A stretch of 64,000 nucleotides of DNA from Moraxella osloensis (GCF_009867135.1 NZ_CP047226.1:1302001-1366000), one strand, 5' to 3'. Positions 47,320 to 58,504 are shown, counted from the first letter of the stretch. The notes: a model not told the origin generated them from the letters alone. Translations and numbers: made by a program.

Positions 47320-47346
47320 TTCGTCGCTATTTGATTTGTCGATATT
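47309..47346. repeat. 15-bp tandem duplication over a stop codon
   Basis: TCGCTATTTGATTCG and TCGCTATTTGATTTG are adjacent, with a partial third copy TCGATATT. The stop of the small membrane protein (47317-47319) is in the first copy. Confidence 0.9.
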
Positions 47347-47497
47347 TTAACCATTTAGTCATGCCAATTTGGGCAATATATGTAAGGTAAAAATATTGTA
47401 TGTAAAGCCGCTGACAAGGTTCACTATGTTTTACCATGACAAATAGTTGATATTTTAGTATACTATCTTGTTTATTTGACACGCTTATACAACCGCT

Positions 47498-48697
47498 ATG
47501 ACCCAAATTCCTGTCATTCAAAACCCAGAAATGGTCAATCCCCAAGACCTCACCGCAAAAACCAATTTACTTGGCATGAGTAGGGCTGACCTTGGCGATT
47601 TTTTTGCCAATCTAGGCGAAAAACCCTTTCGCGCCACCCAAGTGATGAAGTGGATTTATCAGTTTGGCGTGACCGATTTTTATCAAATGACGAATTTGTC
47701 AAAAAAACTACAAGAAACATTGGATGAAGTGGCAACTATATCGCCCCCAACGGTCAAGTTTAAACAATTTAGCGAAGATGGCACCCGCAAATGGGTGTTT
47801 GAAGTAGCAGGTGGCTCGCTGGTCGAAACTGTACTCATCCCTGCTGACGATAACAAACAGTTTGGACGTAAAACCTTGTGTATTTCCTCGCAAGTCGGCT
47901 GTGCGCTTGACTGCTCGTTTTGTAGCACCGGTAAACAAGGCTTTGAGCGGGATCTATCCCCGAGCGAAATTATCGGACAGCTGTGGGTTGCTAACCAGTC
48001 TTATATGGAAAATGTACCTGTCACTGAACGTGAAAATCGGGTCACCAATGTAGTGATGATGGGCATGGGTGAACCCCTGTTAAATTATGAGCCTGTGGTA
48101 GCCAGTATGTCATTGATGCTCGATGATTTTGGTTTTGGCTTGTCCAAACGCCGCGTCACGCTATCAACATCGGGTATCGTACCAAAGATGTATGAGCTCG
48201 CCAAAGACATTGATGTGGCACTTGCCATTAGCCTACATGCACCCAACGACGAACTGCGTAACGAACTGGTACCCATCAATAAAAAATATCCACTCAAAGA
48301 ACTGATTGCCGCCGCCAAATCTTATGTATATGACGAAAATCCCCGTCATAAAAAGCACGTCACTATCGAATATGTGATGTTAAAAGACGTCAATGACACT
48401 GATGAACACGCCCGTCAGTTGGTCAATCTGCTCAAAGATTTGCCCTGCAAAATTAATTTGATTCCCTTTAATCCGTTCCCGCATGCGCCTTACGGACGCT
48501 CTAGCAACAATCGTATCCATGCATTTAGCAATATCTTGAACCAAGCAGGCTTTGTCTGTACCATTCGCCAAACCCGCGGTGATGACATTGATGCGGCATG
48601 TGGTCAATTGGTTGGACAAGTCACCGATAAAACCCGTCGAGCAAAACAGTGGCAAGAAAAAGTGTCCAAAACATTACAATCTAAAGCATCTCATTAA
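47498..48697 (+). CDS. rlmN: 23S rRNA/tRNA adenine-C2 methyltransferase RlmN
   Basis: 399 residues. Radical SAM enzyme that methylates A2503 of 23S rRNA and A37 of some tRNAs. The cluster-binding Cys are in [15 protein letters not shown] (CxxxCxxC). The further catalytic Cys are in [34 protein letters not shown] and [14 protein letters not shown] are typical. First gene of the rlmN-pilF-rodZ-ispG-hisS-yfgM-bamB block. Confidence 0.96.
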   Translation: MTQIPVIQNPEMVNPQDLTAKTNLLGMSRADLGDFFANLGEKPFRATQVMKWIYQFGVTDFYQMTNLSKKLQETLDEVATISPPTVKFKQFSEDGTRKWVFEVAGGSLVETVLIPADDNKQFGRKTLCISSQVGCALDCSFCSTGKQGFERDLSPSEIIGQLWVANQSYMENVPVTERENRVTNVVMMGMGEPLLNYEPVVASMSLMLDDFGFGLSKRRVTLSTSGIVPKMYELAKDIDVALAISLHAPNDELRNELVPINKKYPLKELIAAAKSYVYDENPRHKKHVTIEYVMLKDVNDTDEHARQLVNLLKDLPCKINLIPFNPFPHAPYGRSSNNRIHAFSNILNQAGFVCTIRQTRGDDIDAACGQLVGQVTDKTRRAKQWQEKVSKTLQSKASH

Positions 48698-49002
48698 ATC
48701 TTTTATCATTATAATAGTCTGGCGTGATAAAGGCGCAAGTTAGCCTTATCGGTTGGTGTTATCAAGGTTTTTTTGCTATAGTAATAGCCATTTTTAGTAA
48801 TAGGCTTGTTTTTGCTATTGGGTTTTATCGACATTTAAAATTGGTTATCTACTTTCAAAATTTTTAATTATTCAATTTAGTTCATTTGATTATGAGTAAG
48901 TTTGTTATGCCACCATGTCACTCACGTCAAACTCATTTATACCACAGCCAACCTGCTATTTTGTGTCAATTAGACGACAACCATATAGAAGACAATGATA
49001 AA

Positions 49003-49875
49003 ATGCCGGGCAAATCAAATTTTTTATCGAAGGTTTTTTTATCTAAGATTTTTGCCGTAGGTATGATTGCCCTTTCAAGCTTCACTCTTTGCCTAACGGG
49101 TTGTACCACCACCCGACAAGTCACCACGCAGACAGTTACTGCCAGTGACCCAAGTCGTTGGGAAAAAAATCCAGAAGAAATCGCCAGAATTCGCACCGCG
49201 ATTGCTGCTGAATATATTCGCGGTGGTAAATTAGACGATGCCAAACGGCAGTTAGAAAGTGCATTAAAGTCTTATCCAAAGTCAGCAGAAGCCAATGATA
49301 TGATGGGCGTGTTATTGCAGCAAGAAGGCAGCCCGCGCAATATGCAAAAAGCCGAAGCTTATTTTAAAAACGCTATCGCCCTCAATCCTGACTTTAGTCA
49401 AGCAAACAACAATTATGGCGTCTATCTCGCCCAACTCAGTCGCAACCAAGAAGCCATTGCCCAGTTTCAAATTGCGGGTTCTGCCTTAGGATATGACGGT
49501 CGTGCCAGTGCGTTAGAGAATTTAGGTCGTACAGCATTAAAGGTCAAAAACAAACCGCTGGCGATACAGTCATTTATCAAAGCGCTCGATGCCAACCGCC
49601 AAAGCATCGTCGCCCGTACAGAGCTTATTGATATTTTATTGGCCGATGGCAAATTTTTGGAGGCGCAGGCGCTGTATAATGATTTGGTTAAAATTATTGG
49701 TCAATCCAACCTTGACCCGCGCACTTTATCGCAAGGGATTAGGCTTGCCAAACTTGCGAACAATCCCTTGGAAATGCAAAAATTAGCGCAGCAGCTTTTG
49801 GATCGCTATCCACTTAGCGATGAAGCAAAGCAGATTCGTTCTGGACTTTTAACCCCAACGTCAACTTGGAAATAA
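49003..49875 (+). CDS. pilF: Type IV pilus biogenesis lipoprotein PilF/PilW
   Basis: About 290 residues from MPGKSNF at 49003; the frame opens at 48886, but only the later Met puts the signal sequence near the N-terminus (AVGMIALSSFTLCLTGC, lipobox). The rest is TPR repeats (RGGKLDDAKRQLESALKSYP, AYFKNAIALNPDFSQANNNYG, AIAQFQIAGS). PilF is the outer-membrane pilotin for PilQ secretin assembly in twitching motility and DNA uptake. Its stop is a few bases before the rodZ start. Confidence 0.87.
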   Translation: MPGKSNFLSKVFLSKIFAVGMIALSSFTLCLTGCTTTRQVTTQTVTASDPSRWEKNPEEIARIRTAIAAEYIRGGKLDDAKRQLESALKSYPKSAEANDMMGVLLQQEGSPRNMQKAEAYFKNAIALNPDFSQANNNYGVYLAQLSRNQEAIAQFQIAGSALGYDGRASALENLGRTALKVKNKPLAIQSFIKALDANRQSIVARTELIDILLADGKFLEAQALYNDLVKIIGQSNLDPRTLSQGIRLAKLANNPLEMQKLAQQLLDRYPLSDEAKQIRSGLLTPTSTWK

Positions 49876-49876
49876 G

Positions 49877-50785
49877 ATGGAAAACAGCAATAACACCGAC
49901 AATCAACAAAACTCTACCCCTGTTCATGACACAACCCAGCTTTTGGGTCAGCGTTTTAAACAAGCCCGTGAGAAAAAAGGCTTATCGATTGACGATGTGG
50001 CTGCCAAAACTTTCATTCTAAAAAGTCATCTTCGGGCGCTTGAAGCCAATGATTTTGATGCCTTACCACAGCCTACCTTTGCGCGCGGTTTTGCCACTAC
50101 TTATGGGCGTTTTTTGGGTTTGGATAAAAATCTGGTCGCGCAAAGTTTTGATGCCCAGTACCCCGCTACCCTCAAACAAAAATATGCCACGGTCATCAAT
50201 GCCCCCATGCAGCCGATGGGCACGCTGAATCGTGAAGCGCGTCCCAGTGTGCGTATTAACCCTTTTGTCATTGGTGGTATTTTATTGGTATTGGGGCTTG
50301 CGATTTTTATTTTTAATAAAGTTAGCAAAGCACATAATGACTCGGTTGAACAAGCGCCTGCTAGTGCTGTTGCCAGTATGCCAACCCAAGACCAAGTCAG
50401 CGGTGCGTCGCTTAATAATGCAGGCTCAGCGATTGTGACAAACACAGTAACTGCCAGTGGCTTACCCGCCACGGGCTCAGCCATTACTGGTGTCGCGGTG
50501 AGTGCTGATAACGCCAGTGGTACAGCAGCGACAGGGCAAGCTGGCGCCAAAGCTTCGATTGACATTTTTGTGAAAGATACCACCAAAATCACCATTGTCG
50601 ATGCGACAGGCAATACGATTTTAGATGGTGATCAAGCACGCGGTAGTTACCAATTGACAGGTCAAGCGCCGTTTCAAGTCAATATCGATAAAGCCAGCAA
50701 CGTGAGCTTGGATTTGAACAAACAACCGATTAAATTAAGCAATTATGCCCAAAACGATAAAGCCAATTTTACGTTAAAACCTTAA
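49877..50785 (+). CDS. rodZ: Cytoskeletal/cell-shape protein RodZ
   Basis: 302 residues. N-terminal helix-turn-helix (LGQRFKQAREKKGLSIDDVAAKTFI, about residues 23-47) that binds MreB in the family. A membrane segment (NPFVIGGILLVLGLAIFIFN, about residues 133-152) precedes a Ser/Ala/Thr-rich periplasmic linker. The C-terminal DUF4115 domain starts near KASIDIFVKDTTKITIVDA. It starts one base after the pilF stop, so the two are coupled. Confidence 0.92.
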   Translation: MENSNNTDNQQNSTPVHDTTQLLGQRFKQAREKKGLSIDDVAAKTFILKSHLRALEANDFDALPQPTFARGFATTYGRFLGLDKNLVAQSFDAQYPATLKQKYATVINAPMQPMGTLNREARPSVRINPFVIGGILLVLGLAIFIFNKVSKAHNDSVEQAPASAVASMPTQDQVSGASLNNAGSAIVTNTVTASGLPATGSAITGVAVSADNASGTAATGQAGAKASIDIFVKDTTKITIVDATGNTILDGDQARGSYQLTGQAPFQVNIDKASNVSLDLNKQPIKLSNYAQNDKANFTLKP

Positions 50786-50849
50786 CGGCTTATAACTTTA
50801 AAAATACGCTAAACCATTCGTTATAATAGTTATAATAATAGGAACGCCT

Positions 50850-51965
50850 ATGTCAGCGCATAATCCCATCAAACGTAAACTCACCAAAAAAATCTACGTC
50901 GGTAATGTCGCAGTAGGCGGTGACGCCCCCATTAGTGTGCAAAGTATGACCAATACCGATACCTGTGATGTCGATGCCACTGTGGCACAGATTCAGCGCT
51001 GTGTCGATGCCGGTGCTGATCTGATGCGCGTCTCCACCCCTACCATGGAATCCGTTGCCGCTTTTGCCGAAATCAAAAGACAAGTCGCTGTGCCCCTGGT
51101 GGCAGACGTTCACTTTGATTATAAAATTGCACTGGCGGTGGCTGATGCGGGTGCAGACTGTTTACGTATCAACCCAGGTAATATCGGCAATGAACAAAAA
51201 GTGCGTGAAGTGATTGCCGCTGCCAAACATCATGGCATCAGTATGCGCATTGGCGTAAACGCGGGGTCGCTAGAAAAAGACATCCAAAAAAAATATGGTG
51301 AACCCACGGGTGAGGCCATGCTTGAGTCGGCGATGCGCCATATTGATATTTTAGATCGTAATAATTTTGATCAATTTAAAATTTCAGTCAAAGCCAGTAA
51401 TGTGTTTTTGACCATGGATGCGTATCGGTTGATTTCTGCACAAGTTGACAATCCCTTGCATTTAGGTGTGACAGAAGCGGGGGTATACCGCACCGGTACC
51501 GTTAAATCTGCCATTGCGTTAGGCGGACTACTACTAGAAGGTATTGGCGATACCATGCGTATTTCGCTAGCCGCTGAGCCAGAAGAAGAAATTAAAATCG
51601 GTTTTGATATCTTAAAATCACTCGGCATCCGTAGTAATGGGGTGAATTTTATCGCCTGCCCTAGCTGCTCACGCCAAGAGTTTGATGTGATTCGGGTGAT
51701 GATGGACTTAGAAAAACGCCTAGAGGATATCCGTGAGCCAATGGATGTATCGGTGATTGGCTGTAAAGTCAATGGTCCAGGGGAAGCCAAAGAATCGGAT
51801 ATCGGCGTGGTGGGTGCTAGTCCAAATAGCCTAGTATATAAAAATGGGGAAAAATCACATTTGATTGATACCACCAAGCTTGCTGATGAGATTGAAGCCA
51901 TGGTCCGTCAGAAAGTGGCTGAACGTGAAGCCCAGCGCGCCAATGAAATCTTACGGGTTAAATAA
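50850..51965 (+). CDS. ispG: 4-hydroxy-3-methylbut-2-enyl diphosphate synthase IspG
   Basis: 371 residues. Iron-sulfur enzyme of the MEP isoprenoid pathway. The N-terminal barrel contains [12 protein letters not shown] and [10 protein letters not shown]. The C-terminal cluster site uses Cys in [13 protein letters not shown] and [23 protein letters not shown] hexamer (50822-50827) in a duplicated TTATAATA upstream may give it its own promoter inside the block. Confidence 0.96.
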   Translation: MSAHNPIKRKLTKKIYVGNVAVGGDAPISVQSMTNTDTCDVDATVAQIQRCVDAGADLMRVSTPTMESVAAFAEIKRQVAVPLVADVHFDYKIALAVADAGADCLRINPGNIGNEQKVREVIAAAKHHGISMRIGVNAGSLEKDIQKKYGEPTGEAMLESAMRHIDILDRNNFDQFKISVKASNVFLTMDAYRLISAQVDNPLHLGVTEAGVYRTGTVKSAIALGGLLLEGIGDTMRISLAAEPEEEIKIGFDILKSLGIRSNGVNFIACPSCSRQEFDVIRVMMDLEKRLEDIREPMDVSVIGCKVNGPGEAKESDIGVVGASPNSLVYKNGEKSHLIDTTKLADEIEAMVRQKVAEREAQRANEILRVK

Positions 51966-52012
51966 TTTTTGTGTTGTTTATTTTTTAGTTTGCATTGTTT
52001 GGGAAATTGACT

Positions 52013-53311
52013 ATGTTAAAATCCATTAAAGGGTTTAATGATATCTTACATATTGAGACAGAATCTACGCGCCCATCGAGTGAGTGGCGCCAACTTGAAA
52101 GCAGCCTTATCGATGTGCTCAATCAATTTGGCTTTGAGCAAATACGCCTCCCTATCGTTGAAGAAACCCAGCTATTTGCCCGTGCGATTGGCGATGCCAC
52201 TGACATTGTTGAAAAGGAAATGTATAGTTTTTATGACAAATCCAACCCACCCACGGCATTGACGCTACGCCCTGAAGGCACGGCAGGCGCGGTACGTGCC
52301 GTGGTGGAGCATAACTTATTGCGCGGTGACAATCCAAAACTTTGGTATATTGGTCCTATGTTTCGCTATGAACAACCGCAAAAAGGCCGTTATCGTCAGT
52401 TTCACCAATTAGGGGTTGAGAGTTTTGGCAGTGAATTAGCGGATGCTGATGCCGAGCTCATTATCATGACCTACCAAATGTGGCAAAAATTGGGTATTTT
52501 AGACGTGGTGCAACTTGAGATTAATAGCTTGGGTGAGATAGACGAACGACTGGCATATCGCCAAGCCTTGGTGGATTTTTTAACCGATAAAAAATCTCAA
52601 TTGGATGAAGATAGTCAGCGCCGCTTAACCACCAACCCACTGCGTATTTTAGATAGTAAAGATAAAAACACCCAACAAATTTTAGAGAACGCCCCAAAGC
52701 TTGCTGACTTTTTGGGGGCAGCAAGCCAGCAGCATTTTGAAGCCTTGCAACAGTATATTAAAGCGGTCGGCATCAATTTTGTGATTAATCCAAAACTGGT
52801 ACGGGGTTTAGATTATTACAATAAAACCGTATTTGAATGGACAACTGACCAGCTAGGTAGCCAAGCGACGGTATGTGCTGGGGGTCGTTATGATGGGCTT
52901 ATTGGACAAATCAAATCCATTGGCAGTGATAAACCAGCCACTTCCGAGCCGGCAGTAGGTTTTGCCATGGGGCTTGAGCGTCTGTTGTTACTCATGCAAA
53001 AGGTACAGCCGTTTGAGGCAACACCAGCCTGTGATGTATTTGTGGTCGCCCATCCTGATGTTTACACCGATGCCATCAAATTTGCCCATGAGCTACGTAC
53101 ACGACGTTCAAATCTGCGCGTGAAAATGGCGAGTGCCACGAGTTTAAAAGCGCAAATGAAAAAAGCCGACAAATCAGGTGCGCACTTGTCAGTGATTATC
53201 GCGCAAGATGAAGTCGCCAATCAGCAAATTACCATCAAAAAAATGGCAACCGGTGACCAAATTACGGTCGCGAGTGACACGCTTTTTAGCGAAAATCCAG
53301 ATTTTATCTAA
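52013..53311 (+). CDS. hisS: Histidyl-tRNA synthetase
   Basis: About 432 residues. Class II synthetase. Motif 2 is in [22 protein letters not shown], the His-specific motif is [15 protein letters not shown], motif 3 is [15 protein letters not shown], and the anticodon-binding domain is C-terminal. Start chosen at ATG 52013 ([12 protein letters not shown]); the frame opens six codons earlier. Followed by yfgM in the usual order. Confidence 0.96.
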   Translation: MLKSIKGFNDILHIETESTRPSSEWRQLESSLIDVLNQFGFEQIRLPIVEETQLFARAIGDATDIVEKEMYSFYDKSNPPTALTLRPEGTAGAVRAVVEHNLLRGDNPKLWYIGPMFRYEQPQKGRYRQFHQLGVESFGSELADADAELIIMTYQMWQKLGILDVVQLEINSLGEIDERLAYRQALVDFLTDKKSQLDEDSQRRLTTNPLRILDSKDKNTQQILENAPKLADFLGAASQQHFEALQQYIKAVGINFVINPKLVRGLDYYNKTVFEWTTDQLGSQATVCAGGRYDGLIGQIKSIGSDKPATSEPAVGFAMGLERLLLLMQKVQPFEATPACDVFVVAHPDVYTDAIKFAHELRTRRSNLRVKMASATSLKAQMKKADKSGAHLSVIIAQDEVANQQITIKKMATGDQITVASDTLFSENPDFI

Positions 53312-53376
53312 TCTATCTGATTGAGCCAAATTTGATGGGTAACTTATATCAGTAATTTTTTGAAAGGCTTTATGTA

Positions 53377-54216
53377 ATGGTTAAAGACGTACAACCTAAG
53401 CTAGTAAATGATGAACAGCAATCCTTAAGCGCGCTCAAACAATATGGTGGCTATATTGTATCCGCCATTATGTTGGTATTAGCGGGTTATTTTGGCTGGA
53501 CTTACTGGCAAAAGCATGGCGGCAATATAGATACTGCCGCGGCGAACGATTTTGCCAAAATTCAAAGCGACCAAAACAACATTGAGACCCTAACCACCCA
53601 AGCTGCCAGCGATACTAAAGCACAAGCGCAGCTGGCTACGGCGCAAGCCAATTTAGCCAAAGACTTGCGCGAATTTGTGGCTAAGCATGATAATTCGGTT
53701 TATACATGGCAAGCCTTAATGCTGCAAGCCAAACAACAAACCGATCAAAATGATCTAAAAGCGGCAGCGGCAACGCTACAAAAAGCGTCTCAGTTAACGC
53801 TTAAGGATGAGGGGCTAAAAGCCATTGCCATTTTGCGCCAAGCACAAGTGCTATTGTCGGACAATCAAGCCGATGCGGCACAAAAACGCTTACAAAGCCC
53901 CTTACCCGCTGCCTTTGAAGCCAGTAAACTTGAGATTTTGGGGGACATTGCCAACCAACAAGGTGATAAAAAAGCCGCCATTAATCATTATCAAAAGGCT
54001 TGGCAATTGATTGAACAGCGTAATCAAAACAACCCAAACCCACAAGACCGTGCCTTGCTGCGTATCAAAATGGAAAGCCTAGGCTTAAGCGTCAAACAAC
54101 CTGATTTAACAGGCAGCGTACTCGCTAAACCTATCCAAGCACCTACCCAAGCTGAAAATACTGCCCCTGCTGCTGCAATCGCCTCTGCGCCTGCTATTGC
54201 CTCAAGCATAAAATAG
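53377..54216 (+). CDS. yfgM: YfgM-like ancillary SecYEG translocon protein
   Basis: 279 residues. One membrane segment (GGYIVSAIMLVLAGYFGWTYW, about residues 25-45) anchors a periplasmic TPR-like domain (AAATLQKASQLTLKDEGLKA, AAINHYQKAWQLIEQR). An Ala/Pro-rich tail ends the protein and makes it longer than E. coli YfgM (about 206). In E. coli it works with PpiD at the Sec translocon. The position between hisS and bamB supports the assignment. Confidence 0.9.
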   Translation: MVKDVQPKLVNDEQQSLSALKQYGGYIVSAIMLVLAGYFGWTYWQKHGGNIDTAAANDFAKIQSDQNNIETLTTQAASDTKAQAQLATAQANLAKDLREFVAKHDNSVYTWQALMLQAKQQTDQNDLKAAAATLQKASQLTLKDEGLKAIAILRQAQVLLSDNQADAAQKRLQSPLPAAFEASKLEILGDIANQQGDKKAAINHYQKAWQLIEQRNQNNPNPQDRALLRIKMESLGLSVKQPDLTGSVLAKPIQAPTQAENTAPAAAIASAPAIASSIK

Positions 54217-54289
54217 GTGCAAAATCTTAACCTGACAAAACTTTTAACTGACAATATTTTAAACTTCACCGTACGTTACGAGATAAACA

Positions 54290-55531
54290 ATGACTACCAT
54301 AACAACAACAAAATCGACACCCTTATCGACGAACTTAATGAAACCTGCCGTATTCGCAACTGCCTTGGTGGTAGCGATGACCCTGACAGGTTGTGACAAA
54401 TTTAAAAAATCTGACAATGTCCATAAACCTGCCGCACTTGTGAAACTCGCTAGCAGTCAAAATGTGATTTCCCCGCTGTTTAGTCAAGGCAGTAATACAA
54501 AAGTTAGCCAACGCTTTGGCAGTTTGCGCAATAAAACCACCATCAGCCAACAACCTACCGCCTTTCGCGTGGCGTATGACAACAATGGCTATGTGAATGC
54601 GTTAGCAGACGGTAGCGTGCAAGCGTTTGATGGGCAAGGCAAAGCGCTGTGGAGCATCAAGCTCAAACAAGGCCTAATGTCAGGGGTGGCGCTAGATGAA
54701 CAATCTCGCGTAGCCGTGGTTAGTGATAGCAAAGGGGGCATCATTGCGTTAGACAGAATGACTGGCAAAGTTATTTGGCAAACGCCTTTAGACACCGTAA
54801 CCCTATCCCCTGCCCTCATCAGCCAAAACCGTGCCATCACCCTTGGCAATGATGGTAAAATTAGTGCACTGTCGCTTGAGTCTGGCGCGCCTATTTGGAC
54901 TTTTAACACCCAAAATCCAAATTTAAGCGTTCGCGGTAGTGCCACGCCGATTTTGTTCAATCGCAATACGGTGCTGGTTTCGACAGCCGATGGTCGTATC
55001 CATGCTTTAAACATCGATAATGGCGTACCCATTTGGTCAAAACGTTTTGGCATCAGCAAAGGCAGTAGCGATATCGAAAAAATTTCTGATATTGACGCCA
55101 CCCCCGTACTAGATGGCAATATGTTGTATGTAGTGTCTTATAGCGGTCAGTTAGTCGCTGCTGATATGGCTTCACAGCAGCTAAGTTTTGTCAAAGCGTT
55201 GGCGAGCCTAAAATCAGTCGGCACAGATGCTAGCCAAGTTTACGCCACTTCGCTCGATGGCGAATTGGTGGCGATGGATAAAATGACAGGCACGGTTAAT
55301 TGGCAAACCGATAATTTGTCTTATCGTGGTTTGAGTAACGCGGTGAGTATCGGCAACTATGTAGTAGTTGGTGATGCCATGGGTTATTTGCATGTATATG
55401 ACCGCGCATCAGGGGCACTGGTTGACAGAAAACAAGCCAAATCCGACGTGGCGGTATTACAGTTTATCAACAACCGTTTGATTGCCCAAAGTGCAAATGG
55501 CGCACTTAGTGTTTGGCAAGTAAATCGTTAA
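54290..55531 (+). CDS. bamB: Outer-membrane assembly lipoprotein BamB
   Basis: 413 residues. A signal sequence with lipobox (VVAMTLTGC) is followed by an eight-bladed PQQ-type propeller, visible as repeated blades (DGQGKALWSIKLKQG, DRMTGKVIWQTPLD, LESGAPIWTFNTQNP, NIDNGVPIWSKRFG, DKMTGTVNWQTD). It is part of the BAM complex that inserts barrel proteins. A start at 54338 (MKPAVFATAL) would give a more usual signal length; the first ATG is kept because GAG lies before it. Followed by a terminator. Confidence 0.93.
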   Translation: MTTITTTKSTPLSTNLMKPAVFATALVVAMTLTGCDKFKKSDNVHKPAALVKLASSQNVISPLFSQGSNTKVSQRFGSLRNKTTISQQPTAFRVAYDNNGYVNALADGSVQAFDGQGKALWSIKLKQGLMSGVALDEQSRVAVVSDSKGGIIALDRMTGKVIWQTPLDTVTLSPALISQNRAITLGNDGKISALSLESGAPIWTFNTQNPNLSVRGSATPILFNRNTVLVSTADGRIHALNIDNGVPIWSKRFGISKGSSDIEKISDIDATPVLDGNMLYVVSYSGQLVAADMASQQLSFVKALASLKSVGTDASQVYATSLDGELVAMDKMTGTVNWQTDNLSYRGLSNAVSIGNYVVVGDAMGYLHVYDRASGALVDRKQAKSDVAVLQFINNRLIAQSANGALSVWQVNR

Positions 55532-55611
55532 TTGTTAAACTGTTTACGCATTTAGCAGTTTTGGCGAGTGGATGAGCCGCCCATACTGATAAAAGTGTGA
55601 GTTTAAATGGC

Positions 55612-55643
55612 AACCCAGCATTGCAGCGCGATGTTGGGTTTGT
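55612..55643 (+). terminator. Terminator after bamB
   Basis: AACCCAGCAT and ATGTTGGGTT pair around a nine-base loop, with TTGTT following. It ends the rlmN-bamB block before der. Confidence 0.65.
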
Positions 55644-55684
55644 TAAGTTATAGAAATAATGAATTTTTCAAGCTTGTTTAACAG

Positions 55685-55716
55685 CTTGCTTATTGAAAAT
55701 ATTGCTTTTTGAAAAT
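55685..55716. repeat. 16-bp imperfect tandem duplication in the der leader
   Basis: TTGCTTATTGAAAATA is followed by TTGCTTTTTGAAAATT, directly upstream of der. Confidence 0.8.
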
Positions 55717-55732
55717 TTTGGAAATTAAATTT

Positions 55733-57136
55733 ATGAAACCAGTTGTTGCCTTGATTGGCCGTCCGAACGTTGGCAAGTCCACCATATTTAATCAGTTGAC
55801 CCGCAGTCGTCAAGCCTTGGTTGCTGATTTGGCAGGTCTGACCCGCGACCGTCAATATGGCGATGCAACCTTTGAAGAAAAATCCTTTATCGTCATCGAT
55901 ACCGGTGGTATTGGCGAAGTGGATGAAGGTGACGGCACCATTGATGATTATATGTCGCACCAATCGCATACCGCTATCCATGAAGCGGATATCATTGTGT
56001 TTGTGGTTGATAGCCGCGCGGGTATCACAGGCGCCGATGAAGTCATCGCCAAACAACTTCATACCCTTGGCAAGCCGGTGTTTTTAGCCGCCAATAAAAT
56101 GGATGGCGTCCATGAAGCAGCGATTCATGAATTTTATGCGTTAGGTTTTGGCGAGCCATTTCCTATGTCAGCCAGTCACGGACGTGGGGTGGGCAATTTA
56201 TTAGAAGCCGTCACTGCCAATATACCCACCGATGACCAAGAAGAACAAGCACCTGATGGCTTACGTATCGCCATCATTGGTAGACCCAATGTCGGCAAAT
56301 CTACGCTTGTCAATCGCTTGCTCGGTGAAGAACGCGTGGTGGTGTTTGATATGCCAGGTACCACGCGCGATAGTATTTATATCCCCTACGAGCGTGACGA
56401 TAGACATTATGTGTTGATTGATACCGCGGGCGTACGTCGCCGTGGACGTGTTGATGAAAAAGTTGAAAAATTTTCTGTGGTCAAAACCTTGCAAGCCATC
56501 AAAGATGCCAATGTAGTCATCGTGGTCATTGATGCGCAAGAAGGCATTACCGATCAGGATTTAAACTTATTGGGCTATGCCTTAGAAGCGGGTCGCGCGA
56601 TGGTGCTTGCCATCAATAAATGGGACGGACTTGACCAAGACCAAAAGAATTTTGTCAAAATTGAAATGGATCGACGTTTTAACTTTATCCCTTATGTAAA
56701 GGTTCATTTAATTTCTGCGCTTCATGGGACGGGCGTTGGTAATCTTTATCCATCGATTCACCGTGCCTATGATGCGGCGATGTTTGATATTTCCACCAGT
56801 CGCTTGACCCAAATTCTGCAAGATGCGGTTACTGCACACCAACCGCCTATGGTAGGCGGGCGACGCATTAAACTTCGATTTGCGCATTTGGGCGGTCATA
56901 ATCCACCGATTATTGTGATTCATGGCAATCAGACCAGCCAAGTGCCAAACAGTTATCGTCGCTACCTAGAAAACGAATTTCGCAAAGTATTCAAGCTTGA
57001 AGGCACCCCGATTCGGGTTGAGTTTAAACAAAACGCCAATCCTTACGCAGGTCGCACCAATACCATGACGGACGCGCAAAAAGAACGTAAACGTCGAGAG
57101 GTGCAAAAATTCAAAAAACGCGGCAAAAAACGTTGA
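55733..57136 (+). CDS. der: Ribosome biogenesis GTPase Der (EngA)
   Basis: About 467 residues. Two tandem GTPase domains ([17 protein letters not shown] near residue 6 and [17 protein letters not shown] near residue 182), each with DTGG/DTAG and NKMD/NKWD motifs, then a KH-like domain. Needed for 50S subunit maturation. The C-terminal tail is very basic ([19 protein letters not shown]). Start chosen at 55733 (MKPVVALIG); the frame opens eight codons earlier. Confidence 0.96.
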   Translation: MKPVVALIGRPNVGKSTIFNQLTRSRQALVADLAGLTRDRQYGDATFEEKSFIVIDTGGIGEVDEGDGTIDDYMSHQSHTAIHEADIIVFVVDSRAGITGADEVIAKQLHTLGKPVFLAANKMDGVHEAAIHEFYALGFGEPFPMSASHGRGVGNLLEAVTANIPTDDQEEQAPDGLRIAIIGRPNVGKSTLVNRLLGEERVVVFDMPGTTRDSIYIPYERDDRHYVLIDTAGVRRRGRVDEKVEKFSVVKTLQAIKDANVVIVVIDAQEGITDQDLNLLGYALEAGRAMVLAINKWDGLDQDQKNFVKIEMDRRFNFIPYVKVHLISALHGTGVGNLYPSIHRAYDAAMFDISTSRLTQILQDAVTAHQPPMVGGRRIKLRFAHLGGHNPPIIVIHGNQTSQVPNSYRRYLENEFRKVFKLEGTPIRVEFKQNANPYAGRTNTMTDAQKERKRREVQKFKKRGKKR

Positions 57137-57263
57137 GGTGATGTTAATTGGCATTTTAAGGGATGAGTGCATGGTACAGAAGACTTTAGGTTATCAAATT
57201 GGGGTAAAGCGTATCATTGCGATACCCTTTTTATTGGTTTTATTTATTTGCCTTGTGATTTAT

Positions 57264-58488
57264 CCTCTGTTGCCGTAAAACCACCGACTTTAGGCGGTGG
57301 ATATAAGGCAACTTAAGCAACCGTATTGACACATAAAAAATATAAAATATGTTAAACTAAACCCATGAAAACACTCAAGTTACGCATACGAGATAAACAT
57401 ATAGACCAACTGAACCGTCTAAGCGGTGCAGTTAATTTCGTGTGGAATTATGTCAATGACTTGAGTTACAAGCACCTACAAAAGACTGGTAAATTCTTTT
57501 CAGCCTATGATTTGAACGACTACACTAAAGGTAGCGGTGAGTTACTAGGCTTGCATAGTCAGACTATTCAGGCAATCAATGAAACCCACGCCAAAGCTAG
57601 AAAACAATTCAAAAAAGCTAAGTTATCATGGCGAACCAATAACCCAACATCAAAGCGTAAAAGCTTGGGTTGGCTACCATTCAAACAATCGGCCATTAAG
57701 CATATTGCCACGCACCAAACAGGCAAAAAGGGCTTAAAATCCACCTTACAACTATCTTTAGCCAAAGGGCAGAAACTAATCATCGACCTATGGGACAGCT
57801 ACAACCTTAGCCTATATCAAATTAACACACTAGAAATCGTCCAAGACAGCCGTAACCGTTGGTATGCTTGTATCACCGTCAAAGACTACCCCAAACAATC
57901 ATGCGGTACAGGTAGCATTGGCGTTGACTTAGGCTTAAAAGACAGTGCTACCACCTCAAACGGTGACAAACTCACTATCAAACAAACGCTCAAATATGCC
58001 AAAGCATTAGCCACCGCCCAACGTGCCAAAAACAAACAGCGTGTCAAAGCGATCCATGCCAAAATCAAACATACACGGCAAGACCTAATCCACAAATTCA
58101 CCACCCAATTAGTCAAAGACAATGCCCTAATCGTGGTAGGTGATGTTAGAACTACCCAATTTAACAGTAAAAAAGGCAAACTAGCCAAATCGGTTTACGA
58201 TGCAGGTTGGTTTGAACTCAAGCGACAACTGAACTACAAATGCGAGAACGCAGGTTGCCGTTTTGAAATCGTATCAGAGCGATACACTACCCAAACTTGC
58301 TCGTGTTGCGGTCAAATTGACCGCAATAGTCCGAAAGGTAGAGCAGGTTTGCGAATAAGAGAATGGACTTGTGCAACGTGTGGCACACGGCATGATAGAG
58401 ATATTAACGCCAGTAAGAACATTCTTGCGGTCGGGCTTGACCGTCTGGGAGCAGGAATCCCCGAACGATAGGGAGGGGAGGAAGTCAA
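57264..58488 (+). mobile_element. IS200/IS605-family element, copy 4 (tnpB only, 1225 bp)
   Basis: TTTAT at 57259-57263 precedes the left end CCTCTG and the hairpin CCACCG/CGGTGG; the right end is GGAAGTCAA at 58488. There is no tnpA; about 100 bases separate the left end from tnpB. The right-end hairpin is weakened: the arm that reads CCCCTC in other copies is CCCCGA here, leaving four pairs. It splits the small membrane protein gene. Confidence 0.92.
57365..58471 (+). CDS. tnpB: TnpB RNA-guided nuclease, copy 4 (solo)
   Basis: 368 residues, one longer than the others because the zinc-finger loop reads CCGQIDRNSPKG instead of CCGDMSSSPKG. The end is GIPER, not GIPSL, caused by the changed right-end hairpin. 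The Gly for RuvC-II Glu and the replacement Glu (IVSERYTTQ) are kept. Its upstream region (TGTTAAACTAAACCC before the ATG) resembles copy 5, not copies 1-3. Confidence 0.95.
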   Translation: MKTLKLRIRDKHIDQLNRLSGAVNFVWNYVNDLSYKHLQKTGKFFSAYDLNDYTKGSGELLGLHSQTIQAINETHAKARKQFKKAKLSWRTNNPTSKRKSLGWLPFKQSAIKHIATHQTGKKGLKSTLQLSLAKGQKLIIDLWDSYNLSLYQINTLEIVQDSRNRWYACITVKDYPKQSCGTGSIGVDLGLKDSATTSNGDKLTIKQTLKYAKALATAQRAKNKQRVKAIHAKIKHTRQDLIHKFTTQLVKDNALIVVGDVRTTQFNSKKGKLAKSVYDAGWFELKRQLNYKCENAGCRFEIVSERYTTQTCSCCGQIDRNSPKGRAGLRIREWTCATCGTRHDRDINASKNILAVGLDRLGAGIPER

Positions 58489-58504
58489 CAAGCGATATTA
58501 GACT
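58347..58504 (+). ncRNA. Candidate omega-RNA scaffold and guide, copy 4
   Basis: Right end GGAAGTCAA at 58480-58488; predicted guide CAAGCGATATTAGACT, which is the coding sequence of the interrupted host gene. The upstream limit is arbitrary. Confidence 0.45.
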
